DNA from: JABMQB01 sp964575025
Lineage (GTDB): Bacteria > Bacteroidota > Bacteroidia > Bacteroidales > Prolixibacteraceae
Direction of reading: 5' to 3'
Assembly (NCBI GenBank): GCA_964575025.1
Contig: CAZNPV010000020.1
Span: 1 to 64,000, forward strand
DNA: 64,000 nt
The notes beneath the pieces are model-generated. The model saw nothing but the letters and a program-made list of their open reading frames with translations. It had not been told where the DNA came from and ran no database searches. Shown here piece after piece: positions 18,113 to 27,072 of the stretch. Position numbers and translations under genes: made by a program. Every line of letters starts with the position of its first letter. The first letter of the stretch is position 1.

Positions 18113-19399
18113 TTATAATTTATACCCATTGTGGTACTCCCTGTGGAAATGCCTTCCTGCTTCCGGGTCGTTTACAAAATACTGGGCCTCAGGCGACCAC
18201 CTCACCGGCCTGTTTAATTCATAAGCTATATTTCCGAGAATACAACAGGCTACTGTCCTCTGCCCTATTTCAACGGGTGCAACAGGATCTCTTCGTGACC
18301 TTACTGAATTTATAAAGTCTTCGATATGGCCGGTACTTCGTTCGTAAAGCCCTGCATCTTTATCTCCTTCATCTGGTGGGAGCAATGAATCATCAGAAGC
18401 TGCAATTCTTCCCCTGGAGACTTCAATCCACCCATCTTCACCCCAGAATTTACATCCTAAAGTTTTTCTTTCGTCGTAAGGCTGGTTCACCATTTCCAGT
18501 CCGTTATCATAAACATAAGTCAGGTACTCTGTCCCCTGATAACCGGGAGGGATAACTTTAACAGGTCCGCTATGGTCTTTTTTCAATGCCCATTGCCCAA
18601 TATCAAAATTATGAGCTCCCCAGTCGCAGGTAAATCCACCACCTGTTTCTTTATAATACCTCCAACGGCCCCATCCCTGTTCTTTTTTTGGCGGGTCGAT
18701 AGAAACAGGAAGATTCAGTGCCGAATTAAAATGAATATATGGAAGGGGCCCTAACCAACGGTCCCAGTCCAAATCTTCAGGTATTGGTTCTTCGGGCAGG
18801 TCATAAGGGTCGGGGCCGGGGCCCACATATGCCTGTACTTTCGTCAGTTTCCCAAAAGCTTCCCTGTGTACCATGGCAACTGCATGTTGATAGTTGCTAT
18901 CAGAACGTTGCTGGCTGCCAGTTGCAAAAATTACATTATTTCTTCTTACTGCTTCAGCTACTTTTAGGCTTTCTTTTATTGTAAATGTAATAGGCTTTTC
19001 CTGATATATATCTTTACCAGCATTGCAGGCGTCAATAGCGATCAGGGCATGCCAGTGATCAGGGGTTGCAATTACCACTGCATCAATATCGTTACGGTCA
19101 ATGATTTCTCTGTAATCCAGGTAAGTTTTTACTTCACCGCCAGGATAATATTCTTTTACCTGTTTTTCAAATCGTTTTCTTTTAATTCCATACACATCTG
19201 CTCCGGCGACTACCTCTACGCCTTTAATATGACGGAATCCGTTTAATAAATTCATAGTCTGCTGACCACATCCAATAAAACCAAGCCGGATCGTATTGTT
19301 TGCCCCGGCCTTAAAACCCTGTAACAATGGAAGAGATACAATTCCAGCTGCACTAACAGCGCTTGACTGAATAAATTTTCTTCTTGAAATATTTACCAT
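18113..19399 (-). CDS. Tat-exported Gfo/Idh/MocA-family oxidoreductase (locus 2)
   Basis: 428 residues. Tat signal SRRKFIQSSAVSAAG at about 5-19, then the Rossmann dinucleotide motif GFIGCGQQT near 40-48, and the family's EKP motif in DIYQEKPITFT, with a C-terminal alpha/beta substrate domain (GGGFTCDWGAHNFDIGQWAL). It probably oxidises or reduces a sugar with a tightly bound NAD(P), folded before export. It lies in the locus-2 operon between SusD and ThuA, which ties it to the imported glycan. Confidence 0.92.
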   Translation of the reverse strand: MVNISRRKFIQSSAVSAAGIVSLPLLQGFKAGANNTIRLGFIGCGQQTMNLLNGFRHIKGVEVVAGADVYGIKRKRFEKQVKEYYPGGEVKTYLDYREIIDRNDIDAVVIATPDHWHALIAIDACNAGKDIYQEKPITFTIKESLKVAEAVRRNNVIFATGSQQRSDSNYQHAVAMVHREAFGKLTKVQAYVGPGPDPYDLPEEPIPEDLDWDRWLGPLPYIHFNSALNLPVSIDPPKKEQGWGRWRYYKETGGGFTCDWGAHNFDIGQWALKKDHSGPVKVIPPGYQGTEYLTYVYDNGLEMVNQPYDERKTLGCKFWGEDGWIEVSRGRIAASDDSLLPPDEGDKDAGLYERSTGHIEDFINSVRSRRDPVAPVEIGQRTVACCILGNIAYELNRPVRWSPEAQYFVNDPEAGRHFHREYHNGYKL

Positions 19400-19465
19400 T
19401 TTAAATCAAATTAAAAGTTAATCCCCCTTCGCGTTCGTTTTGGTGGCGAAAAGGTAGTGATTTAA

Positions 19466-19555
19466 TTCCCGATCCAAGGATCGGGAACAAATAGGTTTGC
19501 GAACCATGTTCAATTTCATACCCCTTTCCCGAAGCTGTCGGGATGCTTCGGGGTA
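19466..19555. repeat. REP-like hairpins after SusD 2
   Basis: Two stem-loops: TTCCCGATCC/GGATCGGGAA at 19466-19487 and CCCGAAGC/GCTTCGGG at 19528-19552, flanked by TACCC/GGGTA. Similar GC-rich, CCCGA-type palindromes occur at 49534-49564 and 52933-53018, so they look like members of a dispersed intergenic repeat family. Confidence 0.55.
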
Positions 19556-19580
19556 GTTAATATGTGCAATATAAAAATTT

Positions 19581-19606
19581 GCCCCGGTTGTTGCAACAAC
19601 CGGGGC
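19581..19606 (-). terminator. Perfect 26-bp palindrome after SusD 2
   Basis: GCCCCGGTTGTTG pairs with CAACAACCGGGGC without any mismatch, 8 bp after the SusD stop, followed on the minus strand by AAATTTTTATAT. It probably terminates or slows the susCD transcript, so that the Gfo/Idh and ThuA genes downstream are expressed less or need read-through. Confidence 0.7.
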
Positions 19607-19614
19607 AAAAAAGA

Positions 19615-21414
19615 TCAATAACCCGGATTCTGTTCAACGTTCGGATTCTGATCAATTACATCCTGAGGAATCGGACTCATGTATTGTTTTAAATTAAATA
19701 CGGCCTGATACTTCACTTCTTCTTCAACACTATAAACCCAAACTCCTGAATTATCGGAAGGAGATGAATTCCTGATAACCATGTTATGACGTGGGTTCCC
19801 CATAACTTCTTCATTAATAGCCCAACGTTTGGTATCGAGAAATCTCTTCCCTTCAAAGCACAGTTCAATCCGGCGTTCCCTCCTGATTTCCTCACGTATT
19901 TCATCCTGGCTAAGGCCAGGTTCCAAATCGGGTAGGTTTGAACGGTTCCTGATTTTATTGATTGCGCTATATACCGATGCATCCGGACCAACAGCTTCGT
20001 TTTGAGCTTCCGCATAATTCAACAATACTTCGGCATACCGGTAATAAACATAATTTTGTCCGCTGGCATCATCTGCAGGTGCAGCATCCGGGTTTAACTT
20101 TTTCTTTTGGTAATACCCTGAATCTCCCACATCTGTTGAACCAGACAGATCAATTTCATTTATGCTCGGATTTACCTTGTCAATACGGGTATATATAGTG
20201 TCCGGCCGTGGCATCCAATCCATATAATATTCAGCTCCGTCATGCACAATAAAGTCGTAAAAACGATCTTCCCTGCCAACATACGGATCCTGAGGATCGT
20301 ACCCTGATTCGGGGTCGGTAATAGGTTTCCCGTTCGCCATAAGAAAATTATCAACTAATTCCTGTGTCGGGTTATAATTCCCCCAGGTCATGTATTGTCC
20401 AAGCACATAAGTGACACCACCGCGTCTTTCATAACCAGACCCCAGACCTGGGAGAGCAATGTATTGCCTGTCCCATATAATCTCTGAATTATACTCGTTT
20501 GATGCCCTCCATAAGTTGGGGAGGTCGTCATACAATTCATAATATGAACCATTCCCGTAATTATCGATAAACTGCTTATTGGTTGCTGCGGCTACGGCCC
20601 AACGGTTATTGTCGGCACTGGCAAAATGCACATAATTATTCGGATCGTCGAGATATGGAGTGCCGCTGTTAAATAACGGGCTGGCTGCAAATAATTCAAG
20701 CCATCCTTTTAATGCCAGGGCAGCTCCTAAAGTAGCACGACCGGCATCGCTATTCCCATTATTGTATTTAATGTCAAGGTATCCGTTGTTAACAATGTCG
20801 CCAAGCTCACTGACAAGAAAATTGAATGTCTCTTCAAAAGTTGACCGTTTTACCTGCATCTCCTCGTCAGTCATTGTGTTACGGTCCAGTGGTTCGGTAA
20901 GAATTACCAAACCGCCGATATGGACAAAAGCTTCGCTGTAGAAATAAGCGCGTAGCAAACGGATTTCATCCATCCGTTTATTATAATAATCTTGAGAGAA
21001 ATTATCCTTGTATTCTTCTATTTTTTGGATAAATGTATTGCATTTTCTTATGCGTTCATAAAGCACAGCCCACGATGTACGATCTGTAGGCCCCTGGGTT
21101 CCAAACCAATCGTTGGATGTACTAGAAGTAGGCGCCATGCATATACCGGTCCTCCAGTTCGATGCTGTATAATAATGACTGATGTTGTAGTCATCGGTAT
21201 AATAGTCCAGGTGTTCGCTGGGATTCCATTTATCCGGAAGATCATTATACACACTGTTAAGGTAAATATCGGCATTTGTTTCGGATGCCCATTGTGTCTC
21301 ATCGGTAAGATTTGATTTATTCTCATTTTCAAGATAGTCTTCACACGAAGTAATTGAAAGGAGAAAGATAACAGCAAATCCTATTGTTTTTATATTAACT
21401 TTTATAGATCTCAT
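19615..21414 (-). CDS. susD: RagB/SusD family nutrient-binding lipoprotein (locus 2)
   Basis: 599 residues. Lipoprotein signal (IGFAVIFLLSITSC) then DYLENENKSNLTDETQW, typical of the SusD N-terminus. The C-terminal hallmark RRERRIELCFEGKRFLDTKRW is present and the protein ends in NPNVEQNPGY. It pairs with the SusC encoded 11 bp upstream. It is only distantly similar to SusD 1, so the two loci probably import different glycans. Confidence 0.95.
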   Translation of the reverse strand: MRSIKVNIKTIGFAVIFLLSITSCEDYLENENKSNLTDETQWASETNADIYLNSVYNDLPDKWNPSEHLDYYTDDYNISHYYTASNWRTGICMAPTSSTSNDWFGTQGPTDRTSWAVLYERIRKCNTFIQKIEEYKDNFSQDYYNKRMDEIRLLRAYFYSEAFVHIGGLVILTEPLDRNTMTDEEMQVKRSTFEETFNFLVSELGDIVNNGYLDIKYNNGNSDAGRATLGAALALKGWLELFAASPLFNSGTPYLDDPNNYVHFASADNNRWAVAAATNKQFIDNYGNGSYYELYDDLPNLWRASNEYNSEIIWDRQYIALPGLGSGYERRGGVTYVLGQYMTWGNYNPTQELVDNFLMANGKPITDPESGYDPQDPYVGREDRFYDFIVHDGAEYYMDWMPRPDTIYTRIDKVNPSINEIDLSGSTDVGDSGYYQKKKLNPDAAPADDASGQNYVYYRYAEVLLNYAEAQNEAVGPDASVYSAINKIRNRSNLPDLEPGLSQDEIREEIRRERRIELCFEGKRFLDTKRWAINEEVMGNPRHNMVIRNSSPSDNSGVWVYSVEEEVKYQAVFNLKQYMSPIPQDVIDQNPNVEQNPGY

Positions 21415-21425
21415 AATTTATTCGA

Positions 21426-24400
21426 TTAAAAGGTTATATCAATTCCAAAAGTTGTCGATTTCATCACAGGATAACTCTCTTCCCTGACAGAGGAACCCAA
21501 TTCAGGATCGACATGTTTTAATCCGCTAAGAGTAAACAGGTTCTGCGTAGTAAAATAACAACGGATTCCTTCAATTGTCAATTTGTCGGTAATCTTTTTG
21601 GGTATTGTATAGCCCAACGTAAATGTCTTTAACCTTAAATAAGCAGTACTTACATACCAGAAATCAGAAGCTTTGGTATTATTATTATAAGGAGCAGTTG
21701 TCGACCTTGGATATTTGGCATCCTGATTATCTTTTGTCCAACGATTATTGAAATACGTATAGGACATATTGCTGGCATTGTTAAAAAACGGAACAAGCAA
21801 ATACTGGTATGTACTTATACTCGACTTTGCTGCACCCTGAAAGAAAAGTGAAAGGTCAAAGTTTTTCCAATTAAAGTCTGTTATCAAACCATAAGTAAGA
21901 GCGGGATAAGTGGGATCGCCAATCGGGCAAAAGTCGTTGCTGTCAATTTTGCCGTCCGGTTCGCCCTCGGGGCCGCTTAGGTCTGCATAACGGACATCTC
22001 CGGGATGAAGGTCACCGAACTGAACAATATTGTACCCATCATCGGAATTGATAATTCCGTCGCCATTCAGATCGTCATCGGTTGAAAAAAGCCCTAACGA
22101 TTTATAGCCAAAAGGTGTTCCAAACTGCCTGCCCACGAGTGTTCGGTTTGGATTATTCCGTTGGGCATCTGTTTCATACACTTCAATCATCTTGTTTTTT
22201 GCATAGCTCAGATTAGCGGTAATATTCATTTTCAACCCGTTACTGAAAGTTTTCCTTGTACCAGCGATAAACTCAAACCCGTTATTTTTCATTTCACCCT
22301 TATTTTCCTGGGCAAGATCTAACCCGTATTCAACCGGCAATATGACTTGCGGTTGAAGTAACATATTTGTTCTGTGTTCATAGAAATAATCAAATTCGAA
22401 ATTAAATAACCCTTTCCACATATTCAGGTCAAAACCTATGTCAAACTTTGTAGAGACTTCCCAGGTGATATTGGGGTTGGCTTCCTGGGTCATTTCCGAA
22501 CCCTGTACAATTGATCCGCTCCCAAAAATATAGGCATTTCCACTCAGCTCATAACCTGACAGGTACTGGAAAGGCGATCCGGCCAAATTTCCGGATTTTC
22601 CCCACGAACCTCGCAACTTCAGGTTATCGATATTTGAAAAGCCGTTCATAAAATTTTCTTCCGAGATTCTCCAGGCAGCAGAAAAAGCCGGGAAATATCC
22701 CCAACGGTCATCTGGCGCAAAATAGTAATGCCCGTCGTATCTACCGGATGCTTCAAGAATGTATTTATCTTTATAGATATATCCCAAACGATAAACAAAT
22801 CCTACTTCGCTTCCGGTACTTGACGACCCCCCGTTGTCGAAGTCCGTTTTATCCGAACTCCCCAAATCCAGCTCATCGATATTAATGGAGAAATTATTTC
22901 TGCGGGCAGTAAATTCATTAAACGTATTATTCCTGCCTTCAGCAACAAAAAGTCCTGACAATTCATGATCGCCAAAAGTCCTGTTGTAATTGATATATCC
23001 CTGATAGGTATAATTTGTCCTCCGCCGGTTTTCAAGCTCAAGCCAGGTATATGTAACAACCTGGCCTTCGGAAGTTGTCAGGTTTTCCGTAAACGTGTAA
23101 GGTTCGGTAGTAAGATCTACATTATGATAAATAAAAGGTTCATGATATGCTTTGATATTAACATGATACGGGTCGTAACTGAATATCCCTTTAATGCTTA
23201 ATCCTTTTATAAAAGGCAATTCCTGTTCAATACTGATTGAACCTAACAGGGTATTTCTGTCGGTTTTTCTATAGCCATCCGATTTCAATGCCGCTACCGG
23301 AGAACTTGCAGAAGATTCTCCCCAGTGTTCTCCGTCAGGATACATTAGGTGTGCTGTCGGAACATACTTATAGAAACTCCTGAAAAGGTGCCAGGTTGGT
23401 TCATCTGCATCTTGTTCATTTGTAGTTTCAACCGCTCCGTGCAAACTCATATTGATTTTCGTAGTTGGAGTTGCCTGAATATCTAAACTCATATTGTAAT
23501 TGTACCGTTTATAGTTCATTACGTCAAAAATCCCCTTTTGGTCGTAATATCCTAATCCTGCATGATAATTCATTGTTTCATTGCCACCACTCAGTTCGAT
23601 ATCATAGTTTTGAACCGGTACATTCAGATTAAACAGGTCAACAAAATCAGAGCTTGGATGCTTCCATGGATCCTCTTTATGACGTTCCATATAATTTTCA
23701 ACCAGGGCAGGATCCCATGGAGGGGAATCGCCATCCGGTGTTAAATTCCAATATCCCTCATTTTGCAAAAACATATAGTCTTGTGCATTAAGCATATCGG
23801 GCAGATAGGTAGGGTTTTGTATTCCAAAAGAAGAATTCAACCTGACAACAGGCCTACCCTTATCGCCTTTTTTTGTTGTGATAAGGATAACACCGTTTGC
23901 ACCTCCAATCCCATAGGGGGCAACAGCGGCTGCATCTTTAAGAATTGTGACCGATTCAATACTATTGGGGTCAATTTGGCGGATATTGTCCCTTTTAATT
24001 CCATCGATAACAATAAGTGGGGAATTGTCGCCGGTAGTAACCACACCCCGAATATGAAGGATCGGGTCATCATAACCAGGTTGGCCGCCGTCGGGCCTCA
24101 TGCTTATACCCGTAAGCCTTCCTGCCATTGTTTGCGAAATATCGGAAACAGCGGCTACCTTCAGGTCTTCTCCTTTAACTGTACTGATAGCACCGGTTAC
24201 CGAAGTTTTTTTCTGGACTCCATACCCAATTGCCACAACTTCCTCAATTCCTAATACATCCTCCTCCATTACCACCGTAATCGTAGTTCTTCCTTCAATG
24301 GACACTTGTTTTGTCTGCATACCCACAAATGAAAACTGTAAGGATTCAGCATCTTCAGGTACAGCCAGTGAAAACTCTCCATTGGCATTGGTTACCGTAC

Positions 24401-24881
24401 CGGTTGTTGTACCTGAAACAACAACCGAAACTCCGGGAAGTGGCTGACCGTTTGTATCGGTTACCACCCCGGTTACAGCCCGTTGCTGTTGAAAGGGTTG
24501 CCCGGGCAAACTCAATTTATCTGCCCTGTGAATCACAATCTGCCGGTCATACACATCCCAAACGACATTCTGGTCTTTTAAGCCGGCATCCAGAATCTTT
24601 TGAATGGTTTCATTCTCCAGTTCTACATTAACCTTTTTTTCCAGGTCCATGTCTTCGTTTTTGTAGAGAAACACAAACTCGCTGTTGTCCTCTACAGTTT
24701 TTAAGAACTCGGTAACAGTCCCGTTCTTTAGTTTAACACTCAGACGGGTATTTTGCGAATAGCTGTTGGCACTTGCCGTAAGGAAGATGCCAATCACCAG
24801 AAACAATGTTAAACGCATAATTCGCCTCCATTTTTTTTTGATTCCCGGATCAGGGGAACTGATACTACAATCTTTTTTCAT
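21426..24881 (-). CDS. susC: SusC/RagA TonB-dependent transporter with STN domain (locus 2)
   Basis: 1151 residues. Signal peptide (LTLFLVIGIFLTASANSYSQ), STN domain (SVKLKNGTVTEFLKTVEDNS), carboxypeptidase-regulatory-like domain (VTGVVTDTNGQPLPGVSV), plug with EEVVAIGYGVQKK, then a barrel ending FGIDITF. The segment from the CarboxypepD-like domain to the plug start is far more similar to SusC 1, in protein and DNA, than the rest of the chain. The STN domain connects to the FecR and sigma pair at 24970-26835. Confidence 0.95.
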   Translation of the reverse strand: MKKDCSISSPDPGIKKKWRRIMRLTLFLVIGIFLTASANSYSQNTRLSVKLKNGTVTEFLKTVEDNSEFVFLYKNEDMDLEKKVNVELENETIQKILDAGLKDQNVVWDVYDRQIVIHRADKLSLPGQPFQQQRAVTGVVTDTNGQPLPGVSVVVSGTTTGTVTNANGEFSLAVPEDAESLQFSFVGMQTKQVSIEGRTTITVVMEEDVLGIEEVVAIGYGVQKKTSVTGAISTVKGEDLKVAAVSDISQTMAGRLTGISMRPDGGQPGYDDPILHIRGVVTTGDNSPLIVIDGIKRDNIRQIDPNSIESVTILKDAAAVAPYGIGGANGVILITTKKGDKGRPVVRLNSSFGIQNPTYLPDMLNAQDYMFLQNEGYWNLTPDGDSPPWDPALVENYMERHKEDPWKHPSSDFVDLFNLNVPVQNYDIELSGGNETMNYHAGLGYYDQKGIFDVMNYKRYNYNMSLDIQATPTTKINMSLHGAVETTNEQDADEPTWHLFRSFYKYVPTAHLMYPDGEHWGESSASSPVAALKSDGYRKTDRNTLLGSISIEQELPFIKGLSIKGIFSYDPYHVNIKAYHEPFIYHNVDLTTEPYTFTENLTTSEGQVVTYTWLELENRRRTNYTYQGYINYNRTFGDHELSGLFVAEGRNNTFNEFTARRNNFSINIDELDLGSSDKTDFDNGGSSSTGSEVGFVYRLGYIYKDKYILEASGRYDGHYYFAPDDRWGYFPAFSAAWRISEENFMNGFSNIDNLKLRGSWGKSGNLAGSPFQYLSGYELSGNAYIFGSGSIVQGSEMTQEANPNITWEVSTKFDIGFDLNMWKGLFNFEFDYFYEHRTNMLLQPQVILPVEYGLDLAQENKGEMKNNGFEFIAGTRKTFSNGLKMNITANLSYAKNKMIEVYETDAQRNNPNRTLVGRQFGTPFGYKSLGLFSTDDDLNGDGIINSDDGYNIVQFGDLHPGDVRYADLSGPEGEPDGKIDSNDFCPIGDPTYPALTYGLITDFNWKNFDLSLFFQGAAKSSISTYQYLLVPFFNNASNMSYTYFNNRWTKDNQDAKYPRSTTAPYNNNTKASDFWYVSTAYLRLKTFTLGYTIPKKITDKLTIEGIRCYFTTQNLFTLSGLKHVDPELGSSVREESYPVMKSTTFGIDITF

Positions 24882-24933
24882 AAATTTGTACGATTTAGAT
24901 TAATACTTGTTATTATTTGGTATTATTTTATTC

Positions 24934-24965
24934 AACCCGGCAGATGTTGGCTCATCTACCGGGTT
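24934..24965 (-). terminator. Stem-loop between fecR and susC (locus 2)
   Basis: A 13-bp stem (AACCCGGCAGATG / CATCTACCGGGTT, one mismatch) with a 6-nt loop, directly after the fecR stop. It matches the position of the hairpin at 14316-14341 in locus 1, which supports a shared attenuation role between regulator and transporter genes. Confidence 0.5.
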
Positions 24966-24969
24966 TCTT

Positions 24970-26160
24970 TTATTTTATTACATATTGTCTTTCTGTTATT
25001 TTCATGAAATACAGTCCGGTTAATTTTTCAAGGTATTCAAAAACCTCTTCCCTGTCCTGGGTAACATCCAGTTTCCCTGTAATCTGTATGGTGCCTTTCA
25101 TTGGATTGTCATAATGAAAAACAATGTCATAATATCGTTCCAGCTTTTTGGTTATCCGGTTAAAATCAGTATTGGAAAAACTAAACAATCCCTGGGTCCA
25201 TAAAATGTAGGGTTCTACATCCACTTTACTTACATTGGTTTCTTTGCTTTTCCTGTTGAAATAGGCCATCTGACCAGGTACCAGTTGAATGGTCTTTTTA
25301 AACAGTCCTGCACCTGCTCCTTTTAAAGCTACTTTTCCTTCGGCAAGAACTGTTTGTACGGAATAGTCTTCAGGATAGGCTAAAACATTGAACCGGGTCC
25401 CCAGTACTTCAATATTAACATCCACTGTTTTTACCACAAAGGGCTGTTCATCATTTTTCTTCACATCAAAAAAGGCTTCGCCGGTCAGAAATACTTCGCG
25501 GGTTTTGTCCACAAAACGGGAGGGGTAAATCAGGCGGCTGCCGGCATTGAGCCAAACGCTTGTGCCATCCGCAAGGGTTATGTCCGAACGGCTTCCGTAA
25601 GGAATTACCAGCGTATTCATTTTTGGAGGCTCATTGTTATCTTCTTTTTTCAATACCTGAGCGTGGTTCAGGATGATCTCCCCATCGCTGGAATAGGACA
25701 GTTCCGATGTACCCTGATTCAGTTTTATTTGCTCCTCATTGCCGATAATAAGCAGTGGTTCCTGTACCTGGGAAGGCAGTCCGGTATTTCCGGTAATACT
25801 TTGAGACTGCCTGTTTCCCATGTACAGGTAAACTAAACTACTTCCTATGAAAAAAAACAAAAATGCAACAGCAGCATAACGCATGATATTTCGAACAACC
25901 AAATGCCGTTTTTTCTGTCTTTCGGCTTTTCCCAATTGTAGGATAATGCGTTTTGCCAGTTTCCTTTTCTCTGTTTCAGTTAACTTTTTCTCTTCGTATT
26001 TCAGGTGATCTTCAATCTGTTTTTTCAGGGTTTTTATCTGGAAAGCATGATTGGGATTGGTAACAAGATAGTATTCCCAATACGCATCAATTTCTTTGGA
26101 GGGATGGTAAATCCATTTAAAAAACAATGGATTCTCTATGAGCCGTTCGTAGAAGTCCAT
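24970..26160 (-). CDS. FecR-family anti-sigma factor (locus 2)
   Basis: 396 residues. Cytoplasmic N-terminal region, one membrane segment (YAAVAFLFFFIGSSLVYLYM at about 94-113), a FecR domain with VIPYGSRSDITLADGTSVW and a C-terminal DUF4974-type domain (FSNTDFNRITKKLERYYD). It transmits the signal from the STN domain of SusC 2 to the sigma factor encoded 93 bp upstream. Confidence 0.93.
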   Translation of the reverse strand: MDFYERLIENPLFFKWIYHPSKEIDAYWEYYLVTNPNHAFQIKTLKKQIEDHLKYEEKKLTETEKRKLAKRIILQLGKAERQKKRHLVVRNIMRYAAVAFLFFFIGSSLVYLYMGNRQSQSITGNTGLPSQVQEPLLIIGNEEQIKLNQGTSELSYSSDGEIILNHAQVLKKEDNNEPPKMNTLVIPYGSRSDITLADGTSVWLNAGSRLIYPSRFVDKTREVFLTGEAFFDVKKNDEQPFVVKTVDVNIEVLGTRFNVLAYPEDYSVQTVLAEGKVALKGAGAGLFKKTIQLVPGQMAYFNRKSKETNVSKVDVEPYILWTQGLFSFSNTDFNRITKKLERYYDIVFHYDNPMKGTIQITGKLDVTQDREEVFEYLEKLTGLYFMKITERQYVIK

Positions 26161-26253
26161 TCAATAGGTTTAGTTAAAGTAATAAGAGTAACCCGATGAG
26201 AAAAGGGGATGAATTTATTTTGTGTTGTAAAACATGTTTAAATTTTAACGGAA

Positions 26254-26835
26254 CTAGTTGTCTAAAAATCCGGGAGGGTAAGGGGTTTTACCCAGATTGT
26301 TGCGTATTGTATTCAGCAAACGGTAGACCTGTTTTTTTACAGCTCCGGGACTTTGTTTAACAAATCTGCCTATTTCCTTATATGTCAACCCACTGTTAAA
26401 TTTCAGGAACAGCAATTCCCTCTTTTTAACATCGAGGTTTTGTAACTCTGTCCGTAATTTTTTCAGGCAATCATCAGCAATTTCCTGTTCATTCGCTTCA
26501 ATCTCAAAAGTTAACTCAAACTGTTCAACCAGGTGTTCGGGGTGGCTGAATCGATTTTTTTCTTTCAGTTTTTTGTAAATAATCCGCTTCAGGGTGATAA
26601 AGAGGTAATACTCCAGTGACTCTGGTTTTCGAAGAACCGAACCGTACGAATAAATATCGACAAACAAATCCTGAATGGCATCTTCAAGCAATGCTTTGTC
26701 GGAGGTTATTCGTGAACCATATGAAAACAGCGCATCAATAAATTCATTGTAAATGGTTTCAAAAGCACCACGATTACCTGAACGGAACTTCTCCCAGATA
26801 ATTTGCCAATATTCCTTATTAGCCAAATGATCCAC
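26254..26835 (-). CDS. ECF RNA polymerase sigma factor (locus 2)
   Basis: 193 residues. Region 2 (LLEDAIQDLFVDIYSYG) and region 4 (LDVKKRELLFLKFNSGLTYKEIG) are recognisable; the final helix-turn-helix part ends in KKQVYRLLNTIRNNL. Start at the ATG at 26835. It begins locus 2 and should transcribe the susCD genes and perhaps the Tat-exported enzymes. Confidence 0.92.
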   Translation of the reverse strand: MDHLANKEYWQIIWEKFRSGNRGAFETIYNEFIDALFSYGSRITSDKALLEDAIQDLFVDIYSYGSVLRKPESLEYYLFITLKRIIYKKLKEKNRFSHPEHLVEQFELTFEIEANEQEIADDCLKKLRTELQNLDVKKRELLFLKFNSGLTYKEIGRFVKQSPGAVKKQVYRLLNTIRNNLGKTPYPPGFLDN

Positions 26836-26964
26836 GTTTGTAGGTTCGTTAGATTAATGAGTTTAACGACTTCTAAATTAATATAAAATCAGGAGTAAAA
26901 AAACAATTATACAAGAAATCCATACGGACTGTTGATCTCTTTCCTTTAAATTTCTTCTTCCGGT

Positions 26965-27023
26965 TCTTTTATCCCTGAACAGATTTTTGTACCTTACCTC
27001 TCTCTAAGGGAGACATTCCTGTT
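26965..27023 (+). repeat. Leader repeat, copy 2, with probable promoter of the Gfo/Idh cluster
   Basis: CTGAACAGATTTTTG at 26978-26992, then CTCTCTCTAAGGGAGAC, nearly identical to 7079-7118. TACCTTAC just after the T run resembles the -7 box TAnnTTTG. It stands 50 bp before the gene at 27073, so it is probably its promoter and 5' leader. Confidence 0.6.
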
Positions 27024-27072
27024 TGCAGAGCAACAATTGTTTCAATAAATCCAATAAATCAAACGTATCACT

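Noticed and set aside
23763..24254. Plus-strand frame of 163 codons opposite SusC 2
   Set aside because: Antisense shadow of the well conserved plug region; no family likeness.
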